DNA of 64,000 nt from Flavobacterium sp. LC2016-13. GTDB taxonomy: Bacteria > Bacteroidota > Bacteroidia > Flavobacteriales > Flavobacteriaceae. The notes beneath the pieces were generated by a model, which worked only from the letters and a program-made list of their open reading frames with translations, searched no databases and had not been told where the DNA came from. Positions 29,090 through 39,068 of this stretch are shown in pieces. Location of the stretch: contig NZ_WMDQ01000002.1 of the NCBI RefSeq assembly GCF_009707955.1, positions 372,001-436,000 on the forward strand, read 5' to 3'. Numbering within the stretch: the stretch's first letter is position 1; each line of letters begins with the position of its first letter. A program made the position numbers and the translations under genes.

Positions 29090-31198
29090 CTAACTTATAT
29101 AATTCCAAATACTTTTTTTCTTTGTCAATTCAATAAAAACAGCTTTTAAGACCGCATGTTCCGGTTTTTGTAATGGAGCATCTTCTTTCAGGATTTTCAT
29201 GGCATAATTTCTGGCCAAAGTCAAAATATCGCGATCGCGAACAATATCAGCAATTTGAAGGTTTAATACGCCGCTTTGTTGTGTTCCCATTAAATCACCA
29301 GGACCACGAAGTTTAAGATCGACTTCGGCAATTTCAAAACCATCATTGGTCTGTACCATAGTTTCCATACGCGTTTTACTGTCAGCACTTAATTTATGGC
29401 TTGTCATCAAAATACAATAACTTTGTTCAGCGCCACGACCAACACGGCCACGTAATTGGTGCAATTGAGATAAACCAAAACGTTCGGCACTTTCAATAAT
29501 CATAACACTGGCGTTGGGTACATTTACACCAACTTCAATAACAGTTGTTGCCACCATAATGTTAGTTTTACCTTCAGAGAAACGTTTCATTTCAGCATCT
29601 TTATCTGCAGGTTTCATTTTTCCGTGCAAAATCGAAATCGAATATTGAGGCAACGGAAAATCACGTGAAATACTTTCGTAACCATCCATCAAATCTTTAA
29701 AATCCATTTTTTCAGATTCCTGAATTAACGGATAAACTATATAAATTTGTCTTCCTTTAGCGATTTCGTCGCGCAGAAATTTCCAGACCTTCAAACGATT
29801 ACTATCAAAACGATGCACGGTTTGAATTGGTTTTCTTCCCGGCGGTAATTCATCAATTACAGAAATATCCAAATCGCCATACAAACTCATAGCCAAAGTT
29901 CTCGGAATAGGCGTAGCGGTCATCACTAAAACGTGTGGCGGAATTTCGTTTTTCTTCCACAATTTAGAGCGTTGTTCTACTCCAAAACGATGTTGTTCGT
30001 CAATTACGGCTAAACCTAAATTCTTAAATTTTACTTTGTCTTCAAGTAAAGCATGAGTTCCTATTAAAATATGTAAAGTTCCGTTTTCAAGCTCTTCGTG
30101 AATGATCCTTCGGGCGGCTATTTTGGTTGAACCCGTTAATATTTTAATGTTGATATTTAAGGTATTCGCTAATTCTGATAAACCAATAAAATGCTGATTT
30201 GCCAGGATTTCAGTCGGCGCCATTAAACAAGCCTGAAAGCCGTTATCAATAGCTAAAAGCATACTTAAAAAAGCTACAATTGTTTTTCCTGAACCAACAT
30301 CTCCTTGCAATAAACGGTTCATTTGGGCATTGCTTCCCATATCTGAACGAATTTCTTTTACCACTCTTTTTTGAGCATTTGTCAATTCAAAAGGCAAATG
30401 GTTTTGGTAAAACTCATTAAAAAACTCGCCAACTTTAGTAAACGGATGTCCTTTTATTTTATGTTTCCGAATCAGATTTTTGGTAATCAACTGCAACTGA
30501 ATAAAGAACAATTCTTCAAATTTTAATCGGAATTGTGCTTTCGCCAAAGCATCGGTACTTTTAGGAAAATGTATATTGAATAAAGCCGCTTTTTTAGAAA
30601 TCAACTTTAATTCTTCGACTAAATAAGAAGGAAAAGTTTCAGAAAATAAATTCTGCGTTTCAATAAACAATTGCTGCATTAATTTGTTTATTGTACGATT
30701 TGAAATTCCACGATTCGTTAATGTTTCCGTTGAAGGATAAACAGGCTGCATCGCTGAACGAAGGCTTTTTTCATGTTCTGTCAACAACTCGATTTCCGGA
30801 TGTGCCATACTAAACTGACTTCCGTAAAGTGAACATTTTCCGAATATTACACAAACTTCATTGAGCTTTAAACTCTCTCGAATCCATTTATGTCCCTGAA
30901 ACCAATTCAGGTCAATTTGCCCTGTATCATCCACGAAAGTGGCCACCAAACGTTTTTTGTTTTTAGCAAATTCAACCGTTTTGATGTTGATAATTTTTCC
31001 AATAATCTGAACTTCAGATCCTGTATTTTGAAGTTCGTTTATTTTGTAATAACGTGTTCTGTCAATATATCGGTTCGGAAAAAAATTAATTAAATCTCCG
31101 TATTTATGAATTCCCAATTCCTTACGAAGCAATTGGCCACGACTGGGACCAACACCTTTTAGGTATTCAATTGGGGTATCCAGGAGATTATTAGACAT
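29090..31198 (-). CDS. recG: ATP-dependent DNA helicase RecG
   Basis: 702 residues, typical length. N-terminal wedge/OB domain (about 1-160) that binds branched DNA, then two helicase lobes: Walker A GDVGSGKT at 299-306, DEQH box at 400-403 (DEQHRFGVEQR), TATPIPRTLAM, and the RecG TRG-like C-terminal motif around QLHQLRGRVGRG. Remodels stalled forks and Holliday junctions. Transcribed alone. Confidence 0.97.
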   Translation of the reverse strand: MSNNLLDTPIEYLKGVGPSRGQLLRKELGIHKYGDLINFFPNRYIDRTRYYKINELQNTGSEVQIIGKIINIKTVEFAKNKKRLVATFVDDTGQIDLNWFQGHKWIRESLKLNEVCVIFGKCSLYGSQFSMAHPEIELLTEHEKSLRSAMQPVYPSTETLTNRGISNRTINKLMQQLFIETQNLFSETFPSYLVEELKLISKKAALFNIHFPKSTDALAKAQFRLKFEELFFIQLQLITKNLIRKHKIKGHPFTKVGEFFNEFYQNHLPFELTNAQKRVVKEIRSDMGSNAQMNRLLQGDVGSGKTIVAFLSMLLAIDNGFQACLMAPTEILANQHFIGLSELANTLNINIKILTGSTKIAARRIIHEELENGTLHILIGTHALLEDKVKFKNLGLAVIDEQHRFGVEQRSKLWKKNEIPPHVLVMTATPIPRTLAMSLYGDLDISVIDELPPGRKPIQTVHRFDSNRLKVWKFLRDEIAKGRQIYIVYPLIQESEKMDFKDLMDGYESISRDFPLPQYSISILHGKMKPADKDAEMKRFSEGKTNIMVATTVIEVGVNVPNASVMIIESAERFGLSQLHQLRGRVGRGAEQSYCILMTSHKLSADSKTRMETMVQTNDGFEIAEVDLKLRGPGDLMGTQQSGVLNLQIADIVRDRDILTLARNYAMKILKEDAPLQKPEHAVLKAVFIELTKKKSIWNYIS

Positions 31199-31433
31199 TA
31201 ATTATTTTAGAGTTTAGATTGTTGATTTCAGATTTCAGAATAAAGAAAAATAGAACAAAGATTTAGTCTATATTCTTTACTCTTTATTCTATTTTCTTTG
31301 AGATAGCGAAGATAGATTTTAATTAGGAAATTTGAAAGAGGCAATAATTTTCAAATTGAACTTTATTATATATTACCTTTGGTAAAATAGCCATTGAAAG
31401 CAATTAAGTTATAATCAAACTAAAATAGAGTAA

Positions 31434-31910
31434 ATGACAAATGATATAATAATGCTAATTATTGGAACATTTCTTGGTTTTGGAGCATCAATCGCTACAA
31501 TTAAATATCAAGAATATGACAAAAGAAAGAGAGCTTTAAATATATTTCAGATCGAATTGTATAAGATTGATAAAATTGTTTCTGCTTTTGCAATGGCAGA
31601 TAATCAGTCTGTAGTGACAGAGACTAATGAAACGATAATATTTAGCGGCATTTCGACGTTTGAAATTCCAAATTTTAAAATGGTTATCCAAATTGATGTT
31701 TTTTTGAGTTTAAATAAGAATTTAAGACAAGATGTTTATGATGTTTCTTTAGATTTGGAGGCTGCAGAAGATAATAGAAAAGTTGCTATTTCATTACTAA
31801 ATTTAAAAGAAAGCGCTAATCTCCTCAATTTTCATGCATCAATTTATATTGAGCATTTGAAAGTAGCCAAAATTAAAATTGATAAATTAAAAAACGAATA
31901 TATATCTTAG
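31434..31910 (+). CDS. single-TM protein of unknown function
   Basis: 158 residues with one N-terminal membrane helix (about 5-23) followed by a positively charged segment and a helical cytoplasmic part. No recognised domain. A TACCTTTG box at 31374-31381 lies 52 bases upstream, but its TTG partner is only 15 bases away, so the promoter is doubtful. Followed 39 bases later by a DUF1697 gene on the same strand. Confidence 0.65.
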   Translation: MTNDIIMLIIGTFLGFGASIATIKYQEYDKRKRALNIFQIELYKIDKIVSAFAMADNQSVVTETNETIIFSGISTFEIPNFKMVIQIDVFLSLNKNLRQDVYDVSLDLEAAEDNRKVAISLLNLKESANLLNFHASIYIEHLKVAKIKIDKLKNEYIS

Positions 31911-31949
31911 AGTAATGAAATTTACATTAGAACAAATTAAATTATTAAA

Positions 31950-32489
31950 ATGAAAACTCACTTAGCTCTTTTACGCGGAATCAACGTTTCTGGACATAAT
32001 ATGATGAAGATGGACGCTTTGAAAACAATGTTAGAAAATATTGGTTTTCAAAATGTAAGAACGTATCTGCAATCCGGAAATTTTTTTGTAGACAGTGAAG
32101 AAGAAGCCACAAAAGTGGGTTTTATGATAAAACAGGAAATTTTTAAGGTTTTTGGACATGAAGTTCCCACGATTGTTATTACAAAACAAGACTTGGAATT
32201 GTGTTTTGCAAACAATCCGTTTTTGAAAGAAAAAGATATAGATACAAAAAAACTGTATGTTGCTTTTGTGTCAACCTTGTTGAAAAAGGAAAATATAAAT
32301 GATTTAAAAATCAGTCAGTTTAAGCCAGATGAAGCGAGTATAGACGGTAACAGAATTTTTATCAAATATGCTGTAGGAGCCGGAAAAACCAGATTAGAAG
32401 GCAAGTATATCGAGAAAAAACTAAATGTTATAGTAACAATGCGAAACTGGAATACGGTTACGAATTTGTTAGGAATGTATTCTGAATAA
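31950..32489 (+). CDS. DUF1697-family protein
   Basis: 179 residues, full length for the family, which opens with LALLRGINVSGHNMMKM and contains YLQSGNFFV near 45. Soluble alpha/beta protein conserved in many bacteria; biochemical role unknown. Possibly in one transcript with the preceding small membrane protein. Confidence 0.9.
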   Translation: MKTHLALLRGINVSGHNMMKMDALKTMLENIGFQNVRTYLQSGNFFVDSEEEATKVGFMIKQEIFKVFGHEVPTIVITKQDLELCFANNPFLKEKDIDTKKLYVAFVSTLLKKENINDLKISQFKPDEASIDGNRIFIKYAVGAGKTRLEGKYIEKKLNVIVTMRNWNTVTNLLGMYSE

Positions 32490-32490
32490 G

Positions 32491-32568
32491 TTTTTTTTGC
32501 CACGTATTAAATAAATTTTCACTAATTTAATTCGTGTTGATTCGTGAAATTTGTGGCGAACTTTTTTA
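32491..32568. repeat. palindromic element GCCACGAATTTCAC, decayed copy 2
   Basis: Arms TTTGCCACG and TTTGTGGCGAA around ATTCGTGTTGATTCGTGAAAT, an imperfect version of the element at 14524-14590. Lies between convergent genes and may serve as a terminator. Confidence 0.6.
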
Positions 32569-33303
32569 AATCAAATCACAATACCAAAATCCATAATCGA
32601 AAGCATCACTCGCACTTGTATCGCAAGCTTTATCTGAAGAATCTTCAGTTTTTGGTTTTTCATATTTGCGATAAACGATTTCTCCAATTTCAAATTGAAT
32701 AGGTTCAGAAAAAATGGGTCCATCAAAAGTAAAAGTATGAAACTCGCCGTTTTCGCCACAAACATCTACATTTTCGGGTAAATCATTTATAAAATCCTGA
32801 TCTATAATTCGTCCCACAAAACTTTTGTCTAAATAACGTTCGTTTACACAAACCACAATAGTTTTGAATCCTAACGAAATAAATTCCTGAATTAAATCTT
32901 TTGTTGGAATTTTCCAGATTGGAAAAATGGCTTTAAAATCTAATTTTTCTAATTGATCTTCACGATATTTTCGCAAATCTTCTAAAAAAATATCACCAAA
33001 AACAGAATGGGTAATGCCTTGTTTTTTTAGTTCGGTTAAAGTTTCAGCCACAACATTTTCATAAACTTCCATAGTAGGCATTTCAGGAACCTGCATGATT
33101 TGTAATGGTAAACCAATACTTTTTGCCTGAGCCTCCAACAGTTCAACACGAACGCCGTGCATCGAAATTCGTTGAAATTGTTGATTAATGCTGGTCAATA
33201 AATATTCAATTTTAAAATCCGGATTCTGCAATATTTTATATAAGGCAAGAGCAGAATCTTTTCCGCTGCTCCAGTTAAATAAGGCTTTTTTGGGTGTCGA
33301 CAC
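32566..33303 (-). CDS. Dph6/MJ0570-type ATP-pyrophosphatase (diphthine-ammonia-ligase-like)
   Basis: 245 residues. The N-terminal PP-loop reads FNWSSGKDSALALYK (ATP-binding SGKDS motif), followed by the adenine-nucleotide alpha-hydrolase fold; GENGEFHTF near residue 190 is a family signature. Eukaryotic Dph6 amidates diphthine on EF2, which bacteria lack, so the bacterial substrate is unknown. The start is GTG at 33303, since no ATG is available before the PP-loop. Confidence 0.88.
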   Translation of the reverse strand: MSTPKKALFNWSSGKDSALALYKILQNPDFKIEYLLTSINQQFQRISMHGVRVELLEAQAKSIGLPLQIMQVPEMPTMEVYENVVAETLTELKKQGITHSVFGDIFLEDLRKYREDQLEKLDFKAIFPIWKIPTKDLIQEFISLGFKTIVVCVNERYLDKSFVGRIIDQDFINDLPENVDVCGENGEFHTFTFDGPIFSEPIQFEIGEIVYRKYEKPKTEDSSDKACDTSASDAFDYGFWYCDLI

Positions 33304-33397
33304 AATGATTTAATTTTCTATTGTAAACATACAAATTTCATTCGATTTGTAAATGAAACCTTTGTAACTTTGGGATTTTGCCTTCAAATCCATTTCA

Positions 33398-35458
33398 ATG
33401 AAATACATATTAATATTATTTACCAGTTTCGTTTTTGCGCAACAAACCCAATTTGTTGATTTTAAATCGGTTTCCGGTCAATTAACCGTAAACGCCAAAG
33501 AAAAATCAATTTCCGGTTTTGTAGATTATCAATTTGAGGTTTTAAAACCAATTGATACGATAGAATTAGATGCCAAAAACATGGAGTTTTCTCATGTTCA
33601 AATTGATAATAAAGAGGTTGTTTTTGTAAATACAGGCAAACAATTGCAAATTGTTTCTAATTTTCAAAAAGGACAAAATCATTTGACTTTTCAATATTCT
33701 GCAAAGCCAAAACAAGCTTTATATTTTGTTGATATAGAAAATTCAGATACACAAATCTGGACGCAAGGTCAGGGAAGATATACCAGCAACTGGTTTCCGA
33801 GTTTTGATGATGTAAATGAAAAAGTGATTTTTAGTTTGGGAATTTCTTATGATAAAGATTATCAAGTGGTTTCGAACGGAATTTTGAAGGATAAAACGAT
33901 TAACGGAAATTTGTTTCATTGGCAATACCAAATGGAAAACCCGATGAGTTCTTATTTATTAATGCTTGCCATTGGAAAATATGACAAAAAAGAATTCAAA
34001 TCAAAATCAAAAATTCCGTTAGAATATTATCTGGAAAATAATGATACAGCTCGTTTTGAACCAACATATCGTTATTCTAAACGCATTTTTGATTTTTTAG
34101 AGAAAGAAATAGGAGTGAAGTATCCGTGGGGAATTTACAGAGAAATTCCGGTTCGCGATTTTTTATATGGTGGAATGGAAAATACGACGACAACACTTTT
34201 TACAACACGTTATGTTGTTGATTCTATAGGTTTTGAAGATCGAAATTATTCAAATGTTGATGCTCACGAATTGGCACATCATTGGTTTGGAGATTTAATT
34301 ACGGCAGAAAGCAGCACACACCATTGGCTTCAGGAAGGTTTTGCAACTTATTATGCTTTGCTTGCAGAAAAGGATATTTATGGTGAAGATTATTTTTATT
34401 CGAAATTATATGATACTGCACAACAAATAAAATTTGCATCAAGAACGGATACAATTCCCGTTTTAAATGCAAAAGCAAGTTCATTGACTTTTTATGAAAA
34501 AGGCGCTTGGGCATTGTTTTTTTTGCATGAATCTATTGGAGATAAGGCTTTTAAAAAAGCTATAAAAAGCTATTTAAATAAATATGCTTATCAGAACGTA
34601 GATACTCAAAATTTCTTTGATGAAATTAAAAAAGTATCGAATTTCGATTTGGTTCAATTTCAGAAAACCTGGTTAGAATCTACTGTTTTTGATACACAAA
34701 CAGCAAATGCATTATTGAGTAAAAACAAAGCGATTCAGGTTCGTTTAGAATTAGATAAATTAAAGAAAACTCCTTTGGCTGAAAAAGAAGCTTTTCTAAA
34801 GAAGACTTTAGAATCTGATGTTTATTATGCTGTAAAAGAAGCCGTTGTTGATCAGTTAGAAAATGAAAAATACGAGGATAAAAAAGCACTTTTATTGCTT
34901 GCATTACAAACCAATAATATACAAATCCGTCAGGCTGTTGCCAGTTCTTTAAGTAAAATTCCTGAAGATTTTAGAGCAAATTATGAAACATTGCTTGATG
35001 ATAAATCCTATCAAACCCAGGAAATTGCTTTGTATTGGTTATGGAAAAATTTTCCGGATCATCGCAAAACGTATCTTGATAAATCTAAAACCTGGATTGG
35101 TTTTAATGATTTTAATATTCGTACGATGTGGCTTTCATTAGCTTTATCAACGCCAAATTACGCTGATAATAAAGAAGCTTTAATTGCAGAATTAATTTCT
35201 TTTTCATCCAAAAAATATGAGGCAACAACACGACAAAATGCACTCGAAAAATTGATTGCCTTTAAAATGATTAACGATCAGGTTTTGAGTAATTTAGTTA
35301 GTTCTACGACGCATCATATGTGGCAATTTTCGAAATTTGGAAGAGATACAATTCGATTTCTTTTAAAAAATCCTGAAATGCGTGCTTCATTTGAAAGAAT
35401 TTTGCCTAATTTGACCCCCGATGAACAGTTTCAATTGAATCGTTTGTTGAAAGAATGA
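33398..35458 (+). CDS. M1-family zinc aminopeptidase
   Basis: 686 residues with a signal peptide (cleavage near FAQQ). The M1 hallmarks are present: GGMEN exopeptidase motif at 258-262, HELAH zinc motif at 290-294 and third ligand E313 in LQEGFATYYA, then catalytic Tyr contexts. C-terminal HEAT-like helical region (about 450-686). Probably periplasmic peptide trimming. A TAACTTTG box at 33365-33372 lies upstream, but its TTG is 15 bases away. Confidence 0.95.
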   Translation: MKYILILFTSFVFAQQTQFVDFKSVSGQLTVNAKEKSISGFVDYQFEVLKPIDTIELDAKNMEFSHVQIDNKEVVFVNTGKQLQIVSNFQKGQNHLTFQYSAKPKQALYFVDIENSDTQIWTQGQGRYTSNWFPSFDDVNEKVIFSLGISYDKDYQVVSNGILKDKTINGNLFHWQYQMENPMSSYLLMLAIGKYDKKEFKSKSKIPLEYYLENNDTARFEPTYRYSKRIFDFLEKEIGVKYPWGIYREIPVRDFLYGGMENTTTTLFTTRYVVDSIGFEDRNYSNVDAHELAHHWFGDLITAESSTHHWLQEGFATYYALLAEKDIYGEDYFYSKLYDTAQQIKFASRTDTIPVLNAKASSLTFYEKGAWALFFLHESIGDKAFKKAIKSYLNKYAYQNVDTQNFFDEIKKVSNFDLVQFQKTWLESTVFDTQTANALLSKNKAIQVRLELDKLKKTPLAEKEAFLKKTLESDVYYAVKEAVVDQLENEKYEDKKALLLLALQTNNIQIRQAVASSLSKIPEDFRANYETLLDDKSYQTQEIALYWLWKNFPDHRKTYLDKSKTWIGFNDFNIRTMWLSLALSTPNYADNKEALIAELISFSSKKYEATTRQNALEKLIAFKMINDQVLSNLVSSTTHHMWQFSKFGRDTIRFLLKNPEMRASFERILPNLTPDEQFQLNRLLKE

Positions 35459-35593
35459 AGAGGAGAATAGAGAAAAGAAGTAAGAGTAAAGAAACAAGAT
35501 TACAGAATCAAGATTACAGAATCAAGAACAAAGATTTTGTGTTAAGAAAAATCTTTGTTCTTGATTCTATTCTCTTTTCTACTCTTAAAAGCC
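35459..35593. repeat. nested palindromic spacer, AAGAACAAAGATTTT hairpin
   Basis: The arms at 35519-35537 and 35548-35566 (GAATCAAGAACAAAGATTT) are complementary. The outer words GAGAATAGAGAAAAGAAG and CTATTCTCTTTTCTACTC also pair, giving a long low-complexity cruciform. It includes two copies of GATTACAGAATCAAGA. Likely also terminates the M1 gene. Confidence 0.7.
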
Positions 35594-35623
35594 CAAAAAC
35601 AAAACCTACATTATTAATATTAT

Positions 35624-36526
35624 ATGAGAGCATTGGTTATTTCTGGTGGTGGCAGTAAAGGCGCGTTTGCCGGAGGTGTTGCACAGTATTTAATAGAAGA
35701 GAAAAAACACGAATATGATTTGTTTTTAGGAACTTCAACAGGAAGCTTGCTAATTCCCCATTTAGCACTTGGCCATATCAAGAAAATTCATTGGGTTTAT
35801 ACCAATGTAACCATGAGTAAAATTTTTAATATTTGTCCATTTGTTGTTAAGGTAAAAGACGGAATCGACATTGTAACCATTAATCACTTCAATGTACTGC
35901 GTCAGTTTTTTAAAGGAAAAAGAACTTTTGGAGAAAGTAAAGGTTTGCAAAAATACATTAAAGGAAATTTTTCTTTAGCTGATTTTAATAAACTAAAAAA
36001 GCTTAAATGCGACGTAATTGTCACTGTTACCAATTTAACTAAAAACGAAGCCGAATATAAATCAGTTAAAGATTGCACTTACGAAGAGTTCTGTGACTGG
36101 ACCTGGATTTCGAGTAATTATATTCCGTTTATGAGTTTAGTCGAGAAAGATAATTTCGAATACGGCGATGGCGGATTTTCAAGTTTAGTACCAATTCGTG
36201 AAGCCATCAATCGCGGAGCTACTGAAATTGATGTAATTATTTTGGAAACCGAAGTAAATATGACTAAAACGGTTATAGGTAAAAACCCTTTTTCGCTAAT
36301 GATTGATTTGTTTCGGATTGCTCTAGATCAGGTTGAAAAACACGATATTGCTATAGGAAAACTTATGGCAAACAATAAGAATGTAAAGCTTAACTTATAT
36401 TATACACCAACCAAACTTACAGATAATGCTCTTATTTTTAATAAGGAGGTTATGAAAGAATGGTGGGAACAAGGTTATGAATATGCTCAGAATAAATCTG
36501 AAGTTATGAGTGATAATAGAGTTTAA
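35624..36526 (+). CDS. patatin-like phospholipase
   Basis: 300 residues. The oxyanion-hole glycine motif GGGSKG is at 8-13, the nucleophile elbow G36-T-S38-T-G40, and the second dyad Asp lies in the DGG of YGDGGFSSLVP. This is a Ser-Asp lipid acyl hydrolase without signal peptide, probably cytoplasmic. Next gene follows after 23 bases and is likely cotranscribed. Confidence 0.92.
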   Translation: MRALVISGGGSKGAFAGGVAQYLIEEKKHEYDLFLGTSTGSLLIPHLALGHIKKIHWVYTNVTMSKIFNICPFVVKVKDGIDIVTINHFNVLRQFFKGKRTFGESKGLQKYIKGNFSLADFNKLKKLKCDVIVTVTNLTKNEAEYKSVKDCTYEEFCDWTWISSNYIPFMSLVEKDNFEYGDGGFSSLVPIREAINRGATEIDVIILETEVNMTKTVIGKNPFSLMIDLFRIALDQVEKHDIAIGKLMANNKNVKLNLYYTPTKLTDNALIFNKEVMKEWWEQGYEYAQNKSEVMSDNRV

Positions 36527-36549
36527 TCATAATTGATTCGGATTTAAAA

Positions 36550-37482
36550 ATGAAAAAATATTACGGAATTATATTTGCAGTTGTTTATGCAATGCTTTTT
36601 AGGGTTTTAGTTGAATTCAATATTATTGATTTCAATTCTGTGGGTTATCTTCTTATTGTTCCTTTAATAATGGGATATTTACCTTTTTTATTAGATCCTC
36701 AAGTTTTTGCAAAGAGTAGTTTAAAAGCAGTATTTTTTCCTTTAATAAGCTCGTTTTTGTTTTTATTTTTTGCTTTTAAAGCCAGATTTGAAGACTTGGG
36801 CTGTTTGATTATTTTACTTCCACCGTATGCACTTGCTTCTGTTTCGGTCAGTTTAATTCTTAGGTATTTTATTCAGTCCAGCACTGAAAATAAAATGAAA
36901 AACACTAAAAGAAATACTTTATTTATAATCGTAATTCCTATTCTTTTAGGGCATTTTGAAAAATATATTGAAAAACAAGAATCTAATTTTCAGGTTTCTA
37001 AAACAATAAAAATTGATGCTCCGCGTGAAGTTATATGGAATAATCTGGCTTCTGTTCCTGAACTTACAAACTACATTGATAATTCTCTTTATAATTATTT
37101 AGGTTTTCCTAATCCTGTAAAATCAGAATATAATTCTAAAACAAATACCAGATTAGGATACTTTGATAACGGAATTATATTGAACGAAAAAATTATTGAA
37201 TCAGACCAATTCAAAAAAATGTCTTTTTCTATAAATGTCGATAAATCAGAGCTTGATAGTAGTCAAACTTTTAAACATGTTCTTAAAAACAAAAATTTAG
37301 TTTTTAGTTCGATAACCTATCAATTGGAACCAATAAATAAATCGCAAACAAAATTAACTCTTGTTTGCGATTATAAAATAAGAACAAATGTTCCGTTTTA
37401 TGGTGAATTTTGTTCTAAAAATATAATTTCTGATTTTGAGAATAAGTTATTGAATGCTTTAAAGAAACGAATAGAAAAATAA
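36550..37482 (+). CDS. membrane protein with C-terminal SRPBCC domain
   Basis: 310 residues: four hydrophobic helices in the first 120 residues, then a soluble SRPBCC/START-like lipid- or ligand-binding domain (about 145-310) beginning FQVSKTIKIDAPREVIWNNL. Role unknown; follows the patatin gene. The convergent gene starts 5 bases after the stop. Confidence 0.8.
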   Translation: MKKYYGIIFAVVYAMLFRVLVEFNIIDFNSVGYLLIVPLIMGYLPFLLDPQVFAKSSLKAVFFPLISSFLFLFFAFKARFEDLGCLIILLPPYALASVSVSLILRYFIQSSTENKMKNTKRNTLFIIVIPILLGHFEKYIEKQESNFQVSKTIKIDAPREVIWNNLASVPELTNYIDNSLYNYLGFPNPVKSEYNSKTNTRLGYFDNGIILNEKIIESDQFKKMSFSINVDKSELDSSQTFKHVLKNKNLVFSSITYQLEPINKSQTKLTLVCDYKIRTNVPFYGEFCSKNIISDFENKLLNALKKRIEK

Positions 37483-37487
37483 AAAGT

Positions 37488-38009
37488 CTACCACAATTCA
37501 GCAACTTCATTCTTAATATAGCCCAAAGCAGCATTACTTGGCGATTGTTTTTCTAATAAATCATTTAGAATAACTTCACGTAATTTATCGGCACTGTCAA
37601 CACGGTCACTCATTGCGGCTTTACGCAGGATTTGAATCGTTGAGTTTTTAGCCGTTGTAATAATTGTCCAACATTCGTCAGACATGTAGATTTGCTGTGT
37701 TAGATTATGTTCAAATTCCTGTTCGATTTGATCAATTACATAATTTTCGTAATCGTGTTTATCATTAGAAATTGGAGTAATTCTGATTAATAATTTGGTC
37801 AGATTAATACGCTCCAAAAATAAAGTCATACGCTCGTAAGCCTGTAAACGTATTGGTAACGATTCTTTATGCGCTTCTCTGTTTAATAAAAAATTACGTT
37901 TCTTATCATTGTTTTTAATGTGCAATTCAAAAAAACTATACGCTACAAATCCGGTAACGATGGCAGGTAAAGTATAACTGGCTAATTCTATAATTCTTGT
38001 AAAATCCAT
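37488..38009 (-). CDS. single-TM protein of unknown function
   Basis: 173 residues from the ATG at 38009 (MDFTRIIELASY); a TTG three codons upstream is also in frame but less likely. One membrane helix (about 8-27), then a charged, helical cytoplasmic domain. The pattern, including RLQAYERMTLFLERI, recurs in Flavobacteriaceae as an uncharacterised family, as far as I recall. No catalytic motif seen. Confidence 0.8.
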   Translation of the reverse strand: MDFTRIIELASYTLPAIVTGFVAYSFFELHIKNNDKKRNFLLNREAHKESLPIRLQAYERMTLFLERINLTKLLIRITPISNDKHDYENYVIDQIEQEFEHNLTQQIYMSDECWTIITTAKNSTIQILRKAAMSDRVDSADKLREVILNDLLEKQSPSNAALGYIKNEVAELW

Positions 38010-38067
38010 TGGGTTCAAATTTTCAACAAAAATATACTTTTTGCTGAGAAATCCACTTTAAATTTTA

Positions 38068-38098
38068 TTGTAATAAACAAAATGTAAACCTACTTTTG
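38068..38098 (+). promoter_or_regulatory. promoter of the TauE/SafE gene
   Basis: TTG at 38068-38070, a 20-base spacer and TACTTTTG at 38091-38098; ATG at 38135. Confidence 0.65.
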
Positions 38099-38134
38099 TG
38101 AGCAATTCACAAAACCCGCTGAAACTCACCATAA

Positions 38135-38902
38135 ATGGAATCATACATCATAATTTTACTTTGTTTAGCTGCTTTTGCCGCAGGATTTATTGATGCAATT
38201 GTTGGCGGCGGAGGATTAATTCAGACTCCAATGGGGTTAATTTTATTACCAAATTTACCTGTTTCTACTGTTATTGGAACTTTAAAATTACCTGCTTTTA
38301 CAGGTACTGCTTTTGCTGCTTTTCAATATCTTAAAAAAGTAGTTATTCAATGGCGATTACTTTTGATAATGATGTGTTTAGCAGTTCCTTCAGCATTTTT
38401 GGGTTCTACTATTTTGACGATGGTGAGTAATGATTTTATGAAACCGCTTTTGCTTGTCGTTTTGTCTTTTTTGTTTTTATATACTTATGCAAAGAAAAAT
38501 TTTGGCCAGCATGTAGCCAAAGACCATTCTGCTGCAACGCAAATTATTTATGCGGTTGTTATTAGTATAATTGTTGGTTTTTATGACGGATTTATTGGCC
38601 CTGGAACCGGAAGTTTTTTTGTAGTTGCTTTTATTGCACTTTTGGGATTTGATTTTTTGCATGCTTCTGCAAATGCTAAAATGGTAAATCTGGCTACCAA
38701 TTTTGGCTCGATCTGTTTGTTTATGATAAAAGGAAAAATCATTTGGTCAATAGCAATTCCAATGGCCGTAAGTAACGGACTTGGTGGCTGGATAGGCGCT
38801 AAATTAGCTATTAATAAAGGAAATGGTTTTATTCGTGTTTTCTTTTTAGTTGTGGTTATTGGAACTTTGATTCGCTTTGCTTATGATGTGTTTTTTAAGT
38901 AG
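38135..38902 (+). CDS. TauE/SafE-family permease
   Basis: 255 residues, about eight membrane helices in two homologous halves. Family signatures are GFIDAIVGGGGLIQTP at the N-terminus and GFYDGFIGPGTGSF in the second half. Related proteins export sulfite, sulfoacetate or other organosulfur anions; the substrate here is open. Monocistronic. Confidence 0.93.
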   Translation: MESYIIILLCLAAFAAGFIDAIVGGGGLIQTPMGLILLPNLPVSTVIGTLKLPAFTGTAFAAFQYLKKVVIQWRLLLIMMCLAVPSAFLGSTILTMVSNDFMKPLLLVVLSFLFLYTYAKKNFGQHVAKDHSAATQIIYAVVISIIVGFYDGFIGPGTGSFFVVAFIALLGFDFLHASANAKMVNLATNFGSICLFMIKGKIIWSIAIPMAVSNGLGGWIGAKLAINKGNGFIRVFFLVVVIGTLIRFAYDVFFK

Positions 38903-38908
38903 TTTTTT

Positions 38909-39032
38909 ACCATATAAGTGATATAAGAAATTATAAGTTGTATCTCAATAAAGTTTTTAAAAATTTAAAACATATAAGTATTTCTGTTTTTATTTAAGAC
39001 AGAATTAAATGAACTTACATCACTTATATGGT
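38909..39032. repeat. inverted repeat ACCATATAAGTGAT
   Basis: 14-bp perfect arms at 38909-38922 and 39019-39032 enclose about 95 bases with further CATATAAGT words. Lies directly after the TauE/SafE gene. Could form a stem-loop; no T-run strong enough for certain termination. Confidence 0.65.
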
Positions 39033-39068
39033 TAAAATATTTAAAAGAAACCAATTGTTTGAAACTAG

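Noticed and set aside
31374..31381. TACCTTTG as promoter of the gene at 31434
   Set aside because: The only TTG nearby is 15 bases upstream, outside the 17-23 range seen at the other promoters; not listed as a feature.
35455..35658. 67-codon plus-strand frame overlapping the end of the M1 peptidase and the patatin start
   Set aside because: Runs through the palindromic spacer, composition dictated by the repeats; patatin has its own normal start at 35624.
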